From JABSSA01 sp039984715 (lineage in GTDB: Bacteria > Pseudomonadota > Alphaproteobacteria > Rhodobacterales > Rhodobacteraceae): a DNA stretch of 64,000 nt. The DNA lies in assembly GCA_039984715.1 (NCBI GenBank), contig JBDWUA010000020.1, positions 62,001 to 126,000 on the forward strand, given 5' to 3'. The notes below the pieces were generated by a model that was not told the DNA's origin, searched no databases, and worked only from the letters and a program-made list of their open reading frames with translations. Position 1 is the stretch's first letter; every line of letters starts with the position of its first letter. Positions 15,543-25,010 of the stretch are shown in pieces. The translations under genes were made by a program, and so were the position numbers.

Positions 15543-18224
15543 CTACTGAGCGGCAATCGCTCTTTTCGCTGGAAGGACGACCACGAAACAGTTCCCCGAC
15601 CCTGTCGGCTCATAATATATTCGCCCACCGAGACGCGCCATTATTTCCTTGCATATGGCCAACCCAAGGCCTGCTCCTGTCCCAACCTTTTGATCTATAC
15701 GGGCAAATTTCTCAAAAATGACATTGCGCGTGGTTGGTGGAATTGGGGATCCATTGTCTTCGAACAGCACAACCTGCCGGCCATCCCTTTCGTCCAATGT
15801 CACTCGCAACAATGGATTAGCGGCATCACAATATTTTTGAGCATTTGTAATCAAATTTAGGAAAACCTGGCCAAGGCGATCGAGGTCTGTCGACAACATC
15901 AATTCTAAGTTTGCGCTTTCAGCGTCGATTTCCATTGTTCCAAAGTCTGCGGCCTTGGCCGTGCGAACGGCGGTATCGACCACGTCGCTTAGGCCGCCTC
16001 TCGACACATTCAGGCTGATTTCGCCATTGTCGAAAACCGTCAGGTCAAGCAAGTCATCCAATAAACGGGTTAGACGCAACGCCTCGGAAAAAATAATCGA
16101 TGCGTAACGGTGGTGGTCATCGTCGCTAAGTCCTTCTCCATCTCGTAAAATTTCTGAAAAGGAACGGATGGATGTCATTGGGGTGCGCAACTCATGGCTG
16201 ACCTGACTAAGGAACGAATCTTTTTGTACAGACAATGCCGTTAGCTTTTCGTTGGCTTCGCGCAACTTACGCGCCGTTTGCTCAACTTCGGCAGACTTGG
16301 CTTCCAAGCGGTTAGAATATTCCAATATCTGCGCGGATTCGTCAGCCACAGCCATCAAGTCCTCGACAGAGACCGCCGCCCCCCCGACCAGTTGCGAAAC
16401 CATTGCATGCGCTGTCGCCGCCCCCACTGACGCGGCCAACTCGCGTTCCAGACGCAACAAAAAGGCAGGGGTCGGTTCGGGCAAGCTGCCACTGCTGCCT
16501 TGTGCTTGCGCCTCAGAGCGAAACAAAACCTGCGCTTCTTGTGGACCAAGAATGCGTTGCGCCATGATCATCAAGTCTTCGGACGTTGCGGCGGCACTGC
16601 TCCAGCCTTGCGCGGCTGCCGAATGGTCGAACACATTCACAAATTGCGCGCCTTGTAGGCGTTCCAAAGGTGTGGGGAACGTGAACAACGACACGATCAC
16701 AAACAGGGTCGTATTCAAGGTCAAAGACCAGACCACAGCATGTACCATCGGGTCCAACCCGGCGATGCCAAACAAGGCCTGCGGCCTGAGCCAATCAATG
16801 CCAAATGGCCCCTGTTCGATCAAGGATATCGACATGATCGACCCAACGCCGATGCTGGGTAAAAAGAAGCTATAGGCCCAAACTGCGAACCCAATTGTCA
16901 ATCCGGTCAACGCGCCTGCACGCGTTGCACCACGCCAAAACATTCCACCCAACATCACGGGCAAGAATTGCGCCACGCCCACAAATGATATCAATCCCAT
17001 CGCGGCAAGGGCTTCACCACCGCCTGAGACACGGAAATAGAGGTACCCTAGCGCCAGAATCCCCAGAATGGACAGACGCCTGGAAATAATAACCACATTT
17101 CGCACATCACCCGATACCGTCGCACCGCCATCCTGATAGTTCAGCCAGATCGGCATTATTATGTGGTTTGAAACCATGGTGGATAAGGCAAGTGTTGCAA
17201 CAATGACCATCGAAGTTGCCGAAGAGAACCCGCCCAGAAACGACAGGGTCGCCAATCCCTCGAACCCTTGGCTTAACGGAAGGGTTAAAACAAACAGATC
17301 CGGGTTCGATCCTTCGGGCAAGATTTCAAGGCCCACAACAGCGATCGGCACGACAAACAAGCTCATTAGCATGAGATAAAAGGGAAACGCCCAACTGGCG
17401 ATTTGCAAGTGACGTTCATCGTGATTTTCGACAACTAGGACTTGGAACATTCGCGGCAGGCACAAGAACGCGGCGCCTGCGACCACAGTCAATGCAACCC
17501 AACGCGCACCACCCGTTTGCCAGCGACCGATATGAGAGGAATCAATCCGCTCCATCATTTCGGCGGGTCCCCCGCCAAGTCCCCAAACGACAAAAATACC
17601 AACAGCTAAGAGAGCGACCAGTTTAACAACGGCTTCGACGGCCACAGCAATGACGACACCATCGTGACGTTCATTTGCATTCAAGTTTCGCGTTCCGAAA
17701 AGAACTGTAAAGACCGCTAATCCTGCGGCGACCCAAAACCCGGCTTGGACCTGGCTGAATGTTCCGTCAAAGTCAGGTTCGACAAATATTTCAAAAGCTT
17801 GCACAACGGATTGAAGCTGTAGCGCAATGTAGGGCGTTATGCCGATTACAGCCATGCAGGTCACCACAACTGCAAGAGTGTTGGATTTGCCGTATCGGGA
17901 CGAAATCAAATCCGCGACAGACGTAACACGTTGGGCGCGGCCGATGCGAACCAGTTTGCGCAATATCCACCACCACGCGATCATGACCAACGACGGCCCC
18001 AAATAAATGGTGACGAATTCCATGCCCGACCGCGCAGCAAAGCCGACCGCACCGAAAAAGGTCCACGCTGTACAATAGATTGACAAGGACAGAGTGTAGA
18101 CGATTGGAGTTCTCAGCCAATTCGCCTTCCCTTTCGTGGCGTACCGTTCAGCCCAAAAGGCAATGGTAAACAAAAAGGCGACATATATCAGGCTTACGCC
18201 AATCAGCTGATTGACGGAGGCCAT
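15543..18224 (-). CDS. sodium/solute symporter-histidine kinase fusion (CbrA-like)
   Basis: Protein of 893 residues. Residues 1-500 are a sodium:solute symporter domain with about 13 membrane helices, as in CbrA-type sensors that couple transport to signalling. A linker and coiled coil (about 640-670) leads to the HisKA domain with phospho-acceptor His677 in SHELRTP. The ATPase domain shows NAQKYCDA (N box), EDNGSPIP (G1) and GTGAGLGLAI (G2). The start overlaps the stop of the small membrane gene by one base, and the response regulator gene lies upstream in the same operon. Its ligand is unknown. Such sensors usually govern carbon or amino-acid uptake. Confidence 0.88.
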   Translation of the reverse strand: MASVNQLIGVSLIYVAFLFTIAFWAERYATKGKANWLRTPIVYTLSLSIYCTAWTFFGAVGFAARSGMEFVTIYLGPSLVMIAWWWILRKLVRIGRAQRVTSVADLISSRYGKSNTLAVVVTCMAVIGITPYIALQLQSVVQAFEIFVEPDFDGTFSQVQAGFWVAAGLAVFTVLFGTRNLNANERHDGVVIAVAVEAVVKLVALLAVGIFVVWGLGGGPAEMMERIDSSHIGRWQTGGARWVALTVVAGAAFLCLPRMFQVLVVENHDERHLQIASWAFPFYLMLMSLFVVPIAVVGLEILPEGSNPDLFVLTLPLSQGFEGLATLSFLGGFSSATSMVIVATLALSTMVSNHIIMPIWLNYQDGGATVSGDVRNVVIISRRLSILGILALGYLYFRVSGGGEALAAMGLISFVGVAQFLPVMLGGMFWRGATRAGALTGLTIGFAVWAYSFFLPSIGVGSIMSISLIEQGPFGIDWLRPQALFGIAGLDPMVHAVVWSLTLNTTLFVIVSLFTFPTPLERLQGAQFVNVFDHSAAAQGWSSAAATSEDLMIMAQRILGPQEAQVLFRSEAQAQGSSGSLPEPTPAFLLRLERELAASVGAATAHAMVSQLVGGAAVSVEDLMAVADESAQILEYSNRLEAKSAEVEQTARKLREANEKLTALSVQKDSFLSQVSHELRTPMTSIRSFSEILRDGEGLSDDDHHRYASIIFSEALRLTRLLDDLLDLTVFDNGEISLNVSRGGLSDVVDTAVRTAKAADFGTMEIDAESANLELMLSTDLDRLGQVFLNLITNAQKYCDAANPLLRVTLDERDGRQVVLFEDNGSPIPPTTRNVIFEKFARIDQKVGTGAGLGLAICKEIMARLGGRIYYEPTGSGNCFVVVLPAKRAIAAQ

Positions 18225-18526
18225 TACTGCGTCTCCGTTGATCCGCGTTGCTCATCTTCGTCAGAGCCGCCGATCTCTATGGTTCCGGTCAACATAGACC
18301 AAAGGCCCAATCCGATAAAAATCAATAATATCCAGACGCCGAAAACATACGTTATCGCAGTTGATGTGCGAACCGGTTCAACGTTCCCGGCCGTGGCAGA
18401 CCAAAACAATGGAAGCATCCAAAGCATCACACCGACAATTGGCAGCAGACGAATGGCATCCATCATGCGACGCCTGCGATAACTGCGTCTTTCTAAAAAG
18501 ACGGACCCAAGTTTTTGCGTGTTCAT
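18224..18526 (-). CDS. small membrane partner of the symporter-kinase
   Basis: Protein of 100 residues with two membrane segments (about residues 25-45 and 58-80) and an acidic C-terminus. It lies between the response regulator, whose stop it overlaps as ATGA, and the symporter-kinase, so it belongs to the signalling operon. Small two-helix proteins of this kind accompany many sodium:solute symporters and may assist folding or transport. No motif gives a more exact role. The N-terminal 20 residues are strongly basic (FLERRSYRRRRM), consistent with a cytoplasmic start. Confidence 0.65.
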   Translation of the reverse strand: MNTQKLGSVFLERRSYRRRRMMDAIRLLPIVGVMLWMLPLFWSATAGNVEPVRTSTAITYVFGVWILLIFIGLGLWSMLTGTIEIGGSDEDEQRGSTETQ

Positions 18527-18900
18527 TGAAGTTTGGCGCGCATCAGATCACGCACTGCATTTAGAACTTCAGTGTTGGAAAACGGTTTGGTCATAAATCT
18601 ACTGACCCCGGCTTTCTCTGCCTGTTCTCGATCTCGTGCTTGCCCTCGGGCTGTCAGCATCAATACAGGTAGATCAGAATACTCTGGCAACGCCCTCAAA
18701 TCGCTTAATATTTCCAGTCCCGAACGCCCAGGAAGCATGTAATCCAATACAACAAGATCCGGCCCATTTGCACGAATTGTGTCCAGCGCAGTTGCCCCAT
18801 CAGAATGTGTATCAACCCGCCATCCTTCTCTCGACAGCAGGAAACGCATTGCTTCAACAATGTTTTGCTCATCTTCGACCAGCAAGACGTGATGTCCCAC
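18523..18900 (-). CDS. single-domain response regulator
   Basis: Receiver-domain protein of about 125 residues with no output domain. Conserved residues are the acidic pair in VEDE, phospho-acceptor Asp53 in VVLDYMLPG, the Thr of MLTARG and the Lys of MTKPF. I chose the GTG start because a GGGGGAGGG-rich ribosome site lies before it and the family opens with this strand; an in-frame ATG 11 codons upstream (18933) is the alternative. It heads the operon containing the symporter-kinase, its probable phosphodonor. Without an effector domain it likely acts by protein contact or in a phosphorelay. Confidence 0.85.
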   Translation of the reverse strand: MGHHVLLVEDEQNIVEAMRFLLSREGWRVDTHSDGATALDTIRANGPDLVVLDYMLPGRSGLEILSDLRALPEYSDLPVLMLTARGQARDREQAEKAGVSRFMTKPFSNTEVLNAVRDLMRAKLQ

Positions 18901-18998
18901 GGTGTCACCCTCCCCCTTGCGCCACGGCTTCATAGCTTCTTTTGACGCATTAGAAACATTATCGCCCTTTTTTCCAATGTGTCAAAAGGCCAACTGCG

Positions 18999-20303
18999 TT
19001 ACATGGCAAAATTTTCAGTCAAAATCGACGGCTCCCGTCTGGCGTTACATCCCTTCCTAGGACAAACACGACATGTTGGCCCGACAATCTCCATGTTTTG
19101 CCCATGCAAATCAGACAATGCAGAACCCGAAGGACAGATAAGCATACTGCCAAAAACAAGTGGTGGCATATTGTACTGAGTTTCAACCACGGTTTCCGAT
19201 ACCGCAAAAACGTCAAAAACTGCGCTGTCGCGTCCCAATTGGGTCATTTGACGTGCCAAAATTTGACCCGGCATCGTAAGTGCTTGAAACAATGGCCAAA
19301 GAGGGCAAGCCGCGCCAAACCGTGGAATGTTGAACCCTTCGATCGGTTTGCGAAAAACCAAGCTTCCCGACCTGTCGCAAACGACCAACCCCAAGCCATA
19401 TTCAGGGATATTCGCCAAGCGGCGCAGAACCAAAGACACCGGCACGGAAAGAGACTGCGCCAGTTGTAACGGATCTATGCCGGTATTGCTGACGACTTTT
19501 CTCAATGAGGCCGTGGGCAGCGTTTTGCCATCCTTCACAATTTGCTGAAGAATTTTACCGGCCATTTTCTTGGCATCTGCCGACATACTGCGTTCTGATG
19601 TTTCCAGAACCGCCTCAATTCCAACTTCCCCACCTTCAAGTTCGGGGAAAAAATAATTGTTGTCGCTTAAGAACGCCTCGACTTCCTCTGTCGGAGACGA
19701 TGCGGCCGTTTCTGTCGGTTCGGCATCCAAGAATTGCACGAGACGCTTAGCGCTGTCCGACAACCGCGCGCTATCCTGATCCATGTTTTCGTGAAAGCGG
19801 TCTTGCTGTGACCGATCCAGATCCTTTGTTTCGGCCAAAATAGCGGCGGTTGATCTGATCGCCGCCGCTGTAGACAACAATTCATACAGCGACGCGGCGA
19901 GCTGGGGATCATGCGCCATGCGGTCGCTTAAGGTTTCGATGGTCCGTTCCAGTGACGCGATGCGGCGATGCCCGGTTGATAACGTTTCAGCCCACCCCGG
20001 AAACCGACCTGCAAAATCCTCCACTCTGTCCGCTTCAGTTCGTGACAATCCAGCGGCCTCGCCCGCCTCACGCAAACTCGCGACAAGGGCGGCCTCTGCA
20101 CCTTGCGTCAACATTTGAGGAGCGACACCAAGCATCTCAGCTATGTCCAGCAAAAGCTTACCCCCGATTCTGCGGCGGTTATGCTCGATTAAGTTAAGAT
20201 AAGACGCTGAAATACCAATTTCGCGCGCAAGTTCGGCCTGACGAATTCCACGCATCAAGCGACGCTCGCGAATTCTACTTCCGGTTAAGCCTTGTGACGC
20301 CAT
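18999..20303 (-). CDS. XRE-family short-chain acyl-CoA-type regulator (DUF2083)
   Basis: Protein of 434 residues resembling the RamB/PrpR-like short-chain fatty-acid regulators. An HTH of XRE type lies at about 10-65 (RIRERRLMRGIRQAELAREI). The middle contains an IrrE-like/DUF955 region that lacks an obvious zinc HExxH motif. The C-terminal DUF2083 block ends in CRVCPRKGCNARREPSIL, a cysteine-rich signature of the family. Members respond to acyl-CoA and control acetate or propionate genes. It is divergent from the Liv-type importer operon, which may be its target. Biotin carboxylase genes downstream of that operon would fit acyl metabolism, but the link is indirect. Confidence 0.82.
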   Translation of the reverse strand: MASQGLTGSRIRERRLMRGIRQAELAREIGISASYLNLIEHNRRRIGGKLLLDIAEMLGVAPQMLTQGAEAALVASLREAGEAAGLSRTEADRVEDFAGRFPGWAETLSTGHRRIASLERTIETLSDRMAHDPQLAASLYELLSTAAAIRSTAAILAETKDLDRSQQDRFHENMDQDSARLSDSAKRLVQFLDAEPTETAASSPTEEVEAFLSDNNYFFPELEGGEVGIEAVLETSERSMSADAKKMAGKILQQIVKDGKTLPTASLRKVVSNTGIDPLQLAQSLSVPVSLVLRRLANIPEYGLGLVVCDRSGSLVFRKPIEGFNIPRFGAACPLWPLFQALTMPGQILARQMTQLGRDSAVFDVFAVSETVVETQYNMPPLVFGSMLICPSGSALSDLHGQNMEIVGPTCRVCPRKGCNARREPSILTENFAM

Positions 20304-20531
20304 TGATCAGCCCCCTTATTACTGCGTATTTTCAACGTTTTTCTGCATCGCAGTATCAGATAATTTACAACAACTGGTGGCAACCTGTGCATTCATTTAC
20401 AAAAAATGTGAAGATTTCAAGGCACTTATTGCTCTGTTTTCAAAACTGTTGCGATAACTGGTTTGCACAATTGTGCCTGTTGTTCGGGAAAGAGGAGACC
20501 CGACGACAACACATTAATTGGGAGGAACTCC

Positions 20532-21878
20532 ATGACGAATTCGAACCTAACGCGTCGCGGTATGCTTAGAACTGGCGCTGTTGCCGGTGCTGGCTTGGCC
20601 GTGCCGACAATATTTACTGCACAGTCTGCAGCAGCCTTTACAAACGAACCAACTGGTTCTGGCGTGACGCTGGGCTTTAACGTGCCTCAGACAGGTCCTT
20701 ACGCGGACGAAGGTGCTGACGAACTGCGCGCTTACGAACTTGCTGTTGAACATCTGAATGGCGGCGGCGACGGCGGCATGATGAATACGTTCACGTCCAA
20801 AGAGCTGAATGGTTCAGGCATTCTGGGCAGAAAAGTTGAATACGTAACTGGCGACACACAGACAAAGTCGGACGCAGCGCGCGCCTCGGCCAAGTCGATG
20901 ATCGAAAAAGATGGCGCTGTGATGATCACAGGTGGATCGTCTTCAGGTGTTGCGATCGCTGTTCAAGGTCTATGTCAGGAAGCTGGCGTAATCTTCATGG
21001 CAGGTTTGACACACTCAAACGATACAACTGGTAAAGATAAGAAAGCCAACGGCTTCCGTCACTTCTTTAACGGTTTCATGTCTGGCGCAGCACTCGCACC
21101 AGTTCTGAAAAACGCCTACGGTTCTGATCGTAAAGCATATCACCTGACAGCTGACTATACATGGGGCTGGACACAGGAAGAATCGATCAAAGCTTCAACT
21201 GAAGCATTGGGTTGGGAAACTGTTAACGCTGTGCGTACACCGCTGGCAGCTACAGACTTCTCTTCGTACATCGCTCCTGTTCTGAACTCTGGTGCCGACG
21301 TTCTGGTTCTGAACCACTACGGCGGAAACATGGTGAACTCGTTGACCAACGCGGTTCAGTTCGGCCTGCGCGACAAGTCGATCAACAACAAGAACTTTGA
21401 AATCATCGTTCCGCTTTACTCGCGCCTGATGGCTCGTGGTGCTGGCGAAAACGTTAAAGGTATCTTTGGTTCGACAAACTGGCACTGGTCCTTGCAGGAC
21501 GAAGGTTCACAAGCATTCGTGAAATCCTTCGGAACCAAGTATGGCTTCCCACCAAGCCAGGCTGCGCACACATGCTATGTTCAAACACTTCTTTATGCGG
21601 ATGCAGTACAGCGCGCAGGGTCACACAACCCATGTGCAGTTGCAGAAGCTCTGGAAGGATTTGAGTTCGACGGTATGGGCAACGGTAAAACGCTGTATCG
21701 CGCCGAAGACCACCAGTGCTTTAAAGATGTGTTGGTTGTGAAAGGTAAAGAGAACCCGACTTCCGAGTTCGACCTTCTTGAAATCGTAGAAGTGACACCT
21801 GCTTCGCAAGTGACATACGATGCCGAACATCCAATGTTCTCAGGCGGCTCACTGGGTACATGTAACCCAGGCGCATAA
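20532..21878 (+). CDS. Liv-type ABC transporter substrate-binding protein
   Basis: Periplasmic binding protein of 448 residues. The N-terminus has a twin-arginine-like signal (TRRGMLRTGAVAGAGLAVP), followed by the type I periplasmic-binding fold beginning GVTLGFNVPQTGPYADEG. The ATG follows a GGGAGGAACTCC ribosome site; an upstream frame extension is rejected. It is the receptor of the ABC system encoded by the next four genes. Branched-chain amino acids, urea, amides and aromatic acids are all known ligands of this family, and sequence alone does not decide. The long gap before it holds the promoter, divergent from the XRE/DUF2083 regulator. Confidence 0.88.
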   Translation: MTNSNLTRRGMLRTGAVAGAGLAVPTIFTAQSAAAFTNEPTGSGVTLGFNVPQTGPYADEGADELRAYELAVEHLNGGGDGGMMNTFTSKELNGSGILGRKVEYVTGDTQTKSDAARASAKSMIEKDGAVMITGGSSSGVAIAVQGLCQEAGVIFMAGLTHSNDTTGKDKKANGFRHFFNGFMSGAALAPVLKNAYGSDRKAYHLTADYTWGWTQEESIKASTEALGWETVNAVRTPLAATDFSSYIAPVLNSGADVLVLNHYGGNMVNSLTNAVQFGLRDKSINNKNFEIIVPLYSRLMARGAGENVKGIFGSTNWHWSLQDEGSQAFVKSFGTKYGFPPSQAAHTCYVQTLLYADAVQRAGSHNPCAVAEALEGFEFDGMGNGKTLYRAEDHQCFKDVLVVKGKENPTSEFDLLEIVEVTPASQVTYDAEHPMFSGGSLGTCNPGA

Positions 21879-21885
21879 GCCTTCT

Positions 21886-21915
21886 GTAGGGCGGGTTGTT
21901 CACAACCTGCCCTAC
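21886..21915 (+). terminator. strong intercistronic stem-loop behind the substrate-binding gene
   Basis: A 13-bp stem, GTAGGGCGGGTTG against CAACCTGCCCTAC, with a TTCA tetraloop, starts 7 nt after the stop codon. No T-run follows. It most likely protects the 3' end of the receptor mRNA and lowers expression of the permease genes, rather than ending transcription fully. Confidence 0.7.
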
Positions 21916-21962
21916 TCTTCCGGCCCAATACAGGCACACTCCGACAAAAAAAGGTGGGGACC

Positions 21963-22994
21963 ATGGACCAATTCCTCCTGCAAGTTCTTAACGGGCTAGA
22001 CAAGGGGTCTGCCTATGCGCTTATTGCGCTTGGGCTGACATTGATCTTCGGCACATTGGGTGTCGTTAATTTCGCGCATGGCGCATTGTTCATGATCGGT
22101 GCGTTCTGCGCCGTTACAGTACAACGCATGCTTTCGCTCAGCTTTGAGACAATCGACGAAACGCAAAAAGACTTTCTGGGCAATCCGCTCGTCGTCAAAA
22201 CACCTTATGTGGAAAGTTGGTTTGGGCCTGAAACAGGTGCCTCAATCGTTGATTGGTCTGTTCCCATTGCGATCATATTCGCAATCCCAATCATGATTTT
22301 GGTCGGCTTCATAATGGAACGCGGCCTGATCAAGCATTTCTACAAACGGCCTCACGCTGACCAAATTCTGGTTACGTTCGGATTGGCCATCGTTCTTCAG
22401 GAAATCGTCAAGGCGATTTACGGCGCGAATCCCATCCCCACAGGGGCTCCTGACGCCTTTCGCGGTTCTTTTGATTTCGGTGTTTTGCTTGGCTACGAAG
22501 CAAACGCAATCATCTACCCCTACTGGCGCATGATCTACTTTGCATTTGCCGCCGTCATTATTGGCGCAGTATTTGCCTTTCTTCAGTTCACCACCTTTGG
22601 GATGGTTGTGCGTGCAGGTATGGCAGATCGCGAAACAGTTGGTCTGCTTGGCATCGACATTGATCGTCGTTTCACCATTATGTTTGGCCTCGCTGCAGCT
22701 GTCGCCGGCCTTGCGGGGGTTATGTACGCCCCGATCAACTCTCCGAACTACCACATGGGTATGGACTTCCTAGTTCTCAGCTTTGTTGTTGTGGTTGTCG
22801 GCGGTATGGGGTCGTTGCCCGGTGCGGTTCTGGCTGGCTTTGTTCTTGGCATCCTCGAAGCCTTCGCAGCCATGAACGAAGTAAAGGCCTACTTTGCCGG
22901 CATTGACCAGATCATCATCTATCTTGTCGCCATTATCGTCATTCTAGTCCGTCCTCGGGGTCTTATGGGCCGCAAGGGCGTGATGGAGGAATAA
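21963..22994 (+). CDS. Liv-type ABC permease (LivH family)
   Basis: Inner-membrane permease of 343 residues with about nine helices and the family opening LQVLNGLDKGSAYALIALGL, then LIFGTLGVVNFAHGALFMIG. The conserved GxxxRA-like loop appears as MADRETVGLLGIDIDRR, which docks to the ATPase. The ATG at 21963 has an AAAGGTGGGG ribosome site; an in-frame GTG three codons earlier is less likely. It forms the translocation pore with the next gene product. The insert between helices 2 and 3 (FETIDETQKDFLG) is longer than in typical LivH. Confidence 0.88.
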   Translation: MDQFLLQVLNGLDKGSAYALIALGLTLIFGTLGVVNFAHGALFMIGAFCAVTVQRMLSLSFETIDETQKDFLGNPLVVKTPYVESWFGPETGASIVDWSVPIAIIFAIPIMILVGFIMERGLIKHFYKRPHADQILVTFGLAIVLQEIVKAIYGANPIPTGAPDAFRGSFDFGVLLGYEANAIIYPYWRMIYFAFAAVIIGAVFAFLQFTTFGMVVRAGMADRETVGLLGIDIDRRFTIMFGLAAAVAGLAGVMYAPINSPNYHMGMDFLVLSFVVVVVGGMGSLPGAVLAGFVLGILEAFAAMNEVKAYFAGIDQIIIYLVAIIVILVRPRGLMGRKGVMEE

Positions 22995-22997
22995 GCC

Positions 22998-24224
22998 ATG
23001 TTCGGTCTTACAAAAAAAGACACCTCACTCTTTCTGTTCGTGGCCTTTCTGGTCATCCTTGCCCCATTCCTGTTGCAGCCTTTCCCAGAGGGCACGGCAA
23101 TGGCGCAAATGTTCAACGCGGGATATCCCGACTTGATGCAGCGGTTTGTTATCTTTGGCATTCTGGTTATCGGGTTCAACATTCTGTTCGGCTTGACTGG
23201 TTACCTTAGCTTTGGGCACGCCGCCTTTTTGGGTGTCGGCAGCTATTCAGCGGTTTGGATGTTCAAACTGCTGGGTATGAACGTCATTCCGGGCATTTTG
23301 CTGGCCATGGTCGTTTCTGGCATCTTTGCACTGGTGATCGGCTATGTTTCGCTGCGCCGCTCAGGCATCTACTTTTCGATCCTGACCTTGGCGTTCGCGC
23401 AAATGTCCTACAACCTTGCCTATTCTGTGCTCGGCAACCCTGCGTCAAACTACAACCTGACAAATGGTGAAACCGGGTTGCAGCTGCTGCTGGATGATCC
23501 GCGTATCTTTGGTCAATCAGTGACAGCCGATGGATCAATTCCAGTCACCAACTTCTTTGGCGTCGCCATGCGGGATAGCTTTGAATTGTCGGTTGGCGGA
23601 TGGCTCTTTACCTTTAATGCCGGATATTACCTGTGCGGTATCATTATGCTGATTGCGTTCTATATCTCGATCCGCATATTCCGCTCACCGTTTGGTATGA
23701 TGCTGCGCGCTGTGAAATCCAATCAGCAACGTATGAACTATACCGGCTTGAACACACGTCCCTATACTTTGGCGGCGTTCGTTATCTCGGGTGTTTATGC
23801 TGGGTTGGCCGGTGGCTTGCTAAGCTCAATGGATCCGCTTGCAGGCGCGGAACGCATGCATTGGACTGCATCTGGTGAGATTGTCATCATGGCCATTCTT
23901 GGTGGTGTTGGTACGTTGATCGGGCCAATCTTTGGCGCGGGCTTCAACGAATACTTCAAAAACATCCTGTCCAAGATCAACGACAGCGTTCTTCACCAAT
24001 GGCTGAGCTTTATGCCGGATGGTCTGGAAAACTTCTTGGTTGGTATATTGCACTATTTCGTCGGCAAAGGGTGGCACCTGACCCTTGGTCTTCTGTTCAT
24101 GATGGTCATCATCTTCTTGCCCGGTGGGCTTGTCGAAGGTGGTCAACGCGTTGCTCGGATGTTTGGCATAGGCAAAAAACCTGCCAAAGAAACGACCAAC
24201 GGCAAAACAACCCCCGCTGAATAA
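22998..24224 (+). CDS. Liv-type ABC permease (LivM family)
   Basis: Second permease of the system, 408 residues, about ten helices. The family hallmark FGLTGYLSFGHAAFLGVGSYSAV and the EAA-like loop MLRAVKSNQQRMNYTGLNTR are present. It starts 3 nt after the LivH stop with a GGAGGAATAAG ribosome site, so expression is coupled. A roughly 45-residue periplasmic insert (about 150-195) and a cytoplasmic tail rich in Lys and Thr make it longer than the E. coli protein. It works with the LivH partner and the two ATPases that follow. Confidence 0.88.
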   Translation: MFGLTKKDTSLFLFVAFLVILAPFLLQPFPEGTAMAQMFNAGYPDLMQRFVIFGILVIGFNILFGLTGYLSFGHAAFLGVGSYSAVWMFKLLGMNVIPGILLAMVVSGIFALVIGYVSLRRSGIYFSILTLAFAQMSYNLAYSVLGNPASNYNLTNGETGLQLLLDDPRIFGQSVTADGSIPVTNFFGVAMRDSFELSVGGWLFTFNAGYYLCGIIMLIAFYISIRIFRSPFGMMLRAVKSNQQRMNYTGLNTRPYTLAAFVISGVYAGLAGGLLSSMDPLAGAERMHWTASGEIVIMAILGGVGTLIGPIFGAGFNEYFKNILSKINDSVLHQWLSFMPDGLENFLVGILHYFVGKGWHLTLGLLFMMVIIFLPGGLVEGGQRVARMFGIGKKPAKETTNGKTTPAE

Positions 24225-24235
24225 GGAGAAAACGA

Positions 24236-24991
24236 ATGGGCATTCTCGAAGTTAAAGGCGTGGGGAAACGGTTCGGCGGTCTTCAAGCGCTGTCGGACGT
24301 AAACCTCTCGGTTCAAGAAAACTCCGTTCACGCCATCATTGGCCCGAACGGAGCCGGGAAATCCACATTGCTGAATTGCTTTGTTGGAAAACTGATCCCG
24401 GACACCGGAAGCGTTTTGTTTGATGGTCAATCCGTTTTGGGACGCAAACCATTTGAAATCAATCAAATGGGCATCAGTCGCGTTTTCCAAACGCCAGAGA
24501 TATTTGGCGACCTAACAGTCATGGAAAACATGATGATCCCCTGCTTTGCAAAACGCGATGGATCATTTGAATTGAACGCTTTCACCCAAATGATGAAAGA
24601 TCATGAAATCATTGAAAGCGCCGAGCAGATGCTGGAAGACATGAATATGGCGGACAAGCGCGATATGCATGCCGCCGCAATGTCGCGTGGTGACAAACGG
24701 CGTTTGGAAATCGGCATGTGCCTCAGCCAGGAACCGCGTTTGTTGTTGTTGGACGAACCGACAGCTGGCATGGCGCGGGCCGATACAAACAACACGATCG
24801 ACCTGCTTAAACAAATCAAAGACGAACGCGATATCACCATCGCGATCATCGAACACGACATGCACGTGGTCTTTTCGCTGGCTGAACGCATCACCGTTCT
24901 GGCACAAGGCGCTCCGCTGGTTGAAGACACACCCGACAATATCAAGGGGCATCCAAAAGTGCGCGAAGCCTATCTTGGCGAAGCAGCCTAG
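24236..24991 (+). CDS. Liv-type ABC ATPase (LivG family)
   Basis: ATP-binding subunit of 251 residues. Walker A GPNGAGKST is at 36-44, and Walker B is LLLLDEPTAGM near 164-175. The H-loop His lies in IIEHDMHVVFSLA. The ABC signature reads MSRGDKRRLEIG, deviating from LSGGQ as often seen in LivG and UrtD proteins. The C-terminal IKGHPKVREAYLG is the LivG ending. It pairs with the following LivF-type ATPase to drive import. Confidence 0.88.
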   Translation: MGILEVKGVGKRFGGLQALSDVNLSVQENSVHAIIGPNGAGKSTLLNCFVGKLIPDTGSVLFDGQSVLGRKPFEINQMGISRVFQTPEIFGDLTVMENMMIPCFAKRDGSFELNAFTQMMKDHEIIESAEQMLEDMNMADKRDMHAAAMSRGDKRRLEIGMCLSQEPRLLLLDEPTAGMARADTNNTIDLLKQIKDERDITIAIIEHDMHVVFSLAERITVLAQGAPLVEDTPDNIKGHPKVREAYLGEAA

Positions 24992-25010
24992 TCTGGAAAA
25001 GGAGAGAGAG

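Noticed and set aside
22242..22754. 170-codon minus-strand frame inside the LivH permease gene
   Set aside because: Antisense shadow of a well-supported membrane protein gene.
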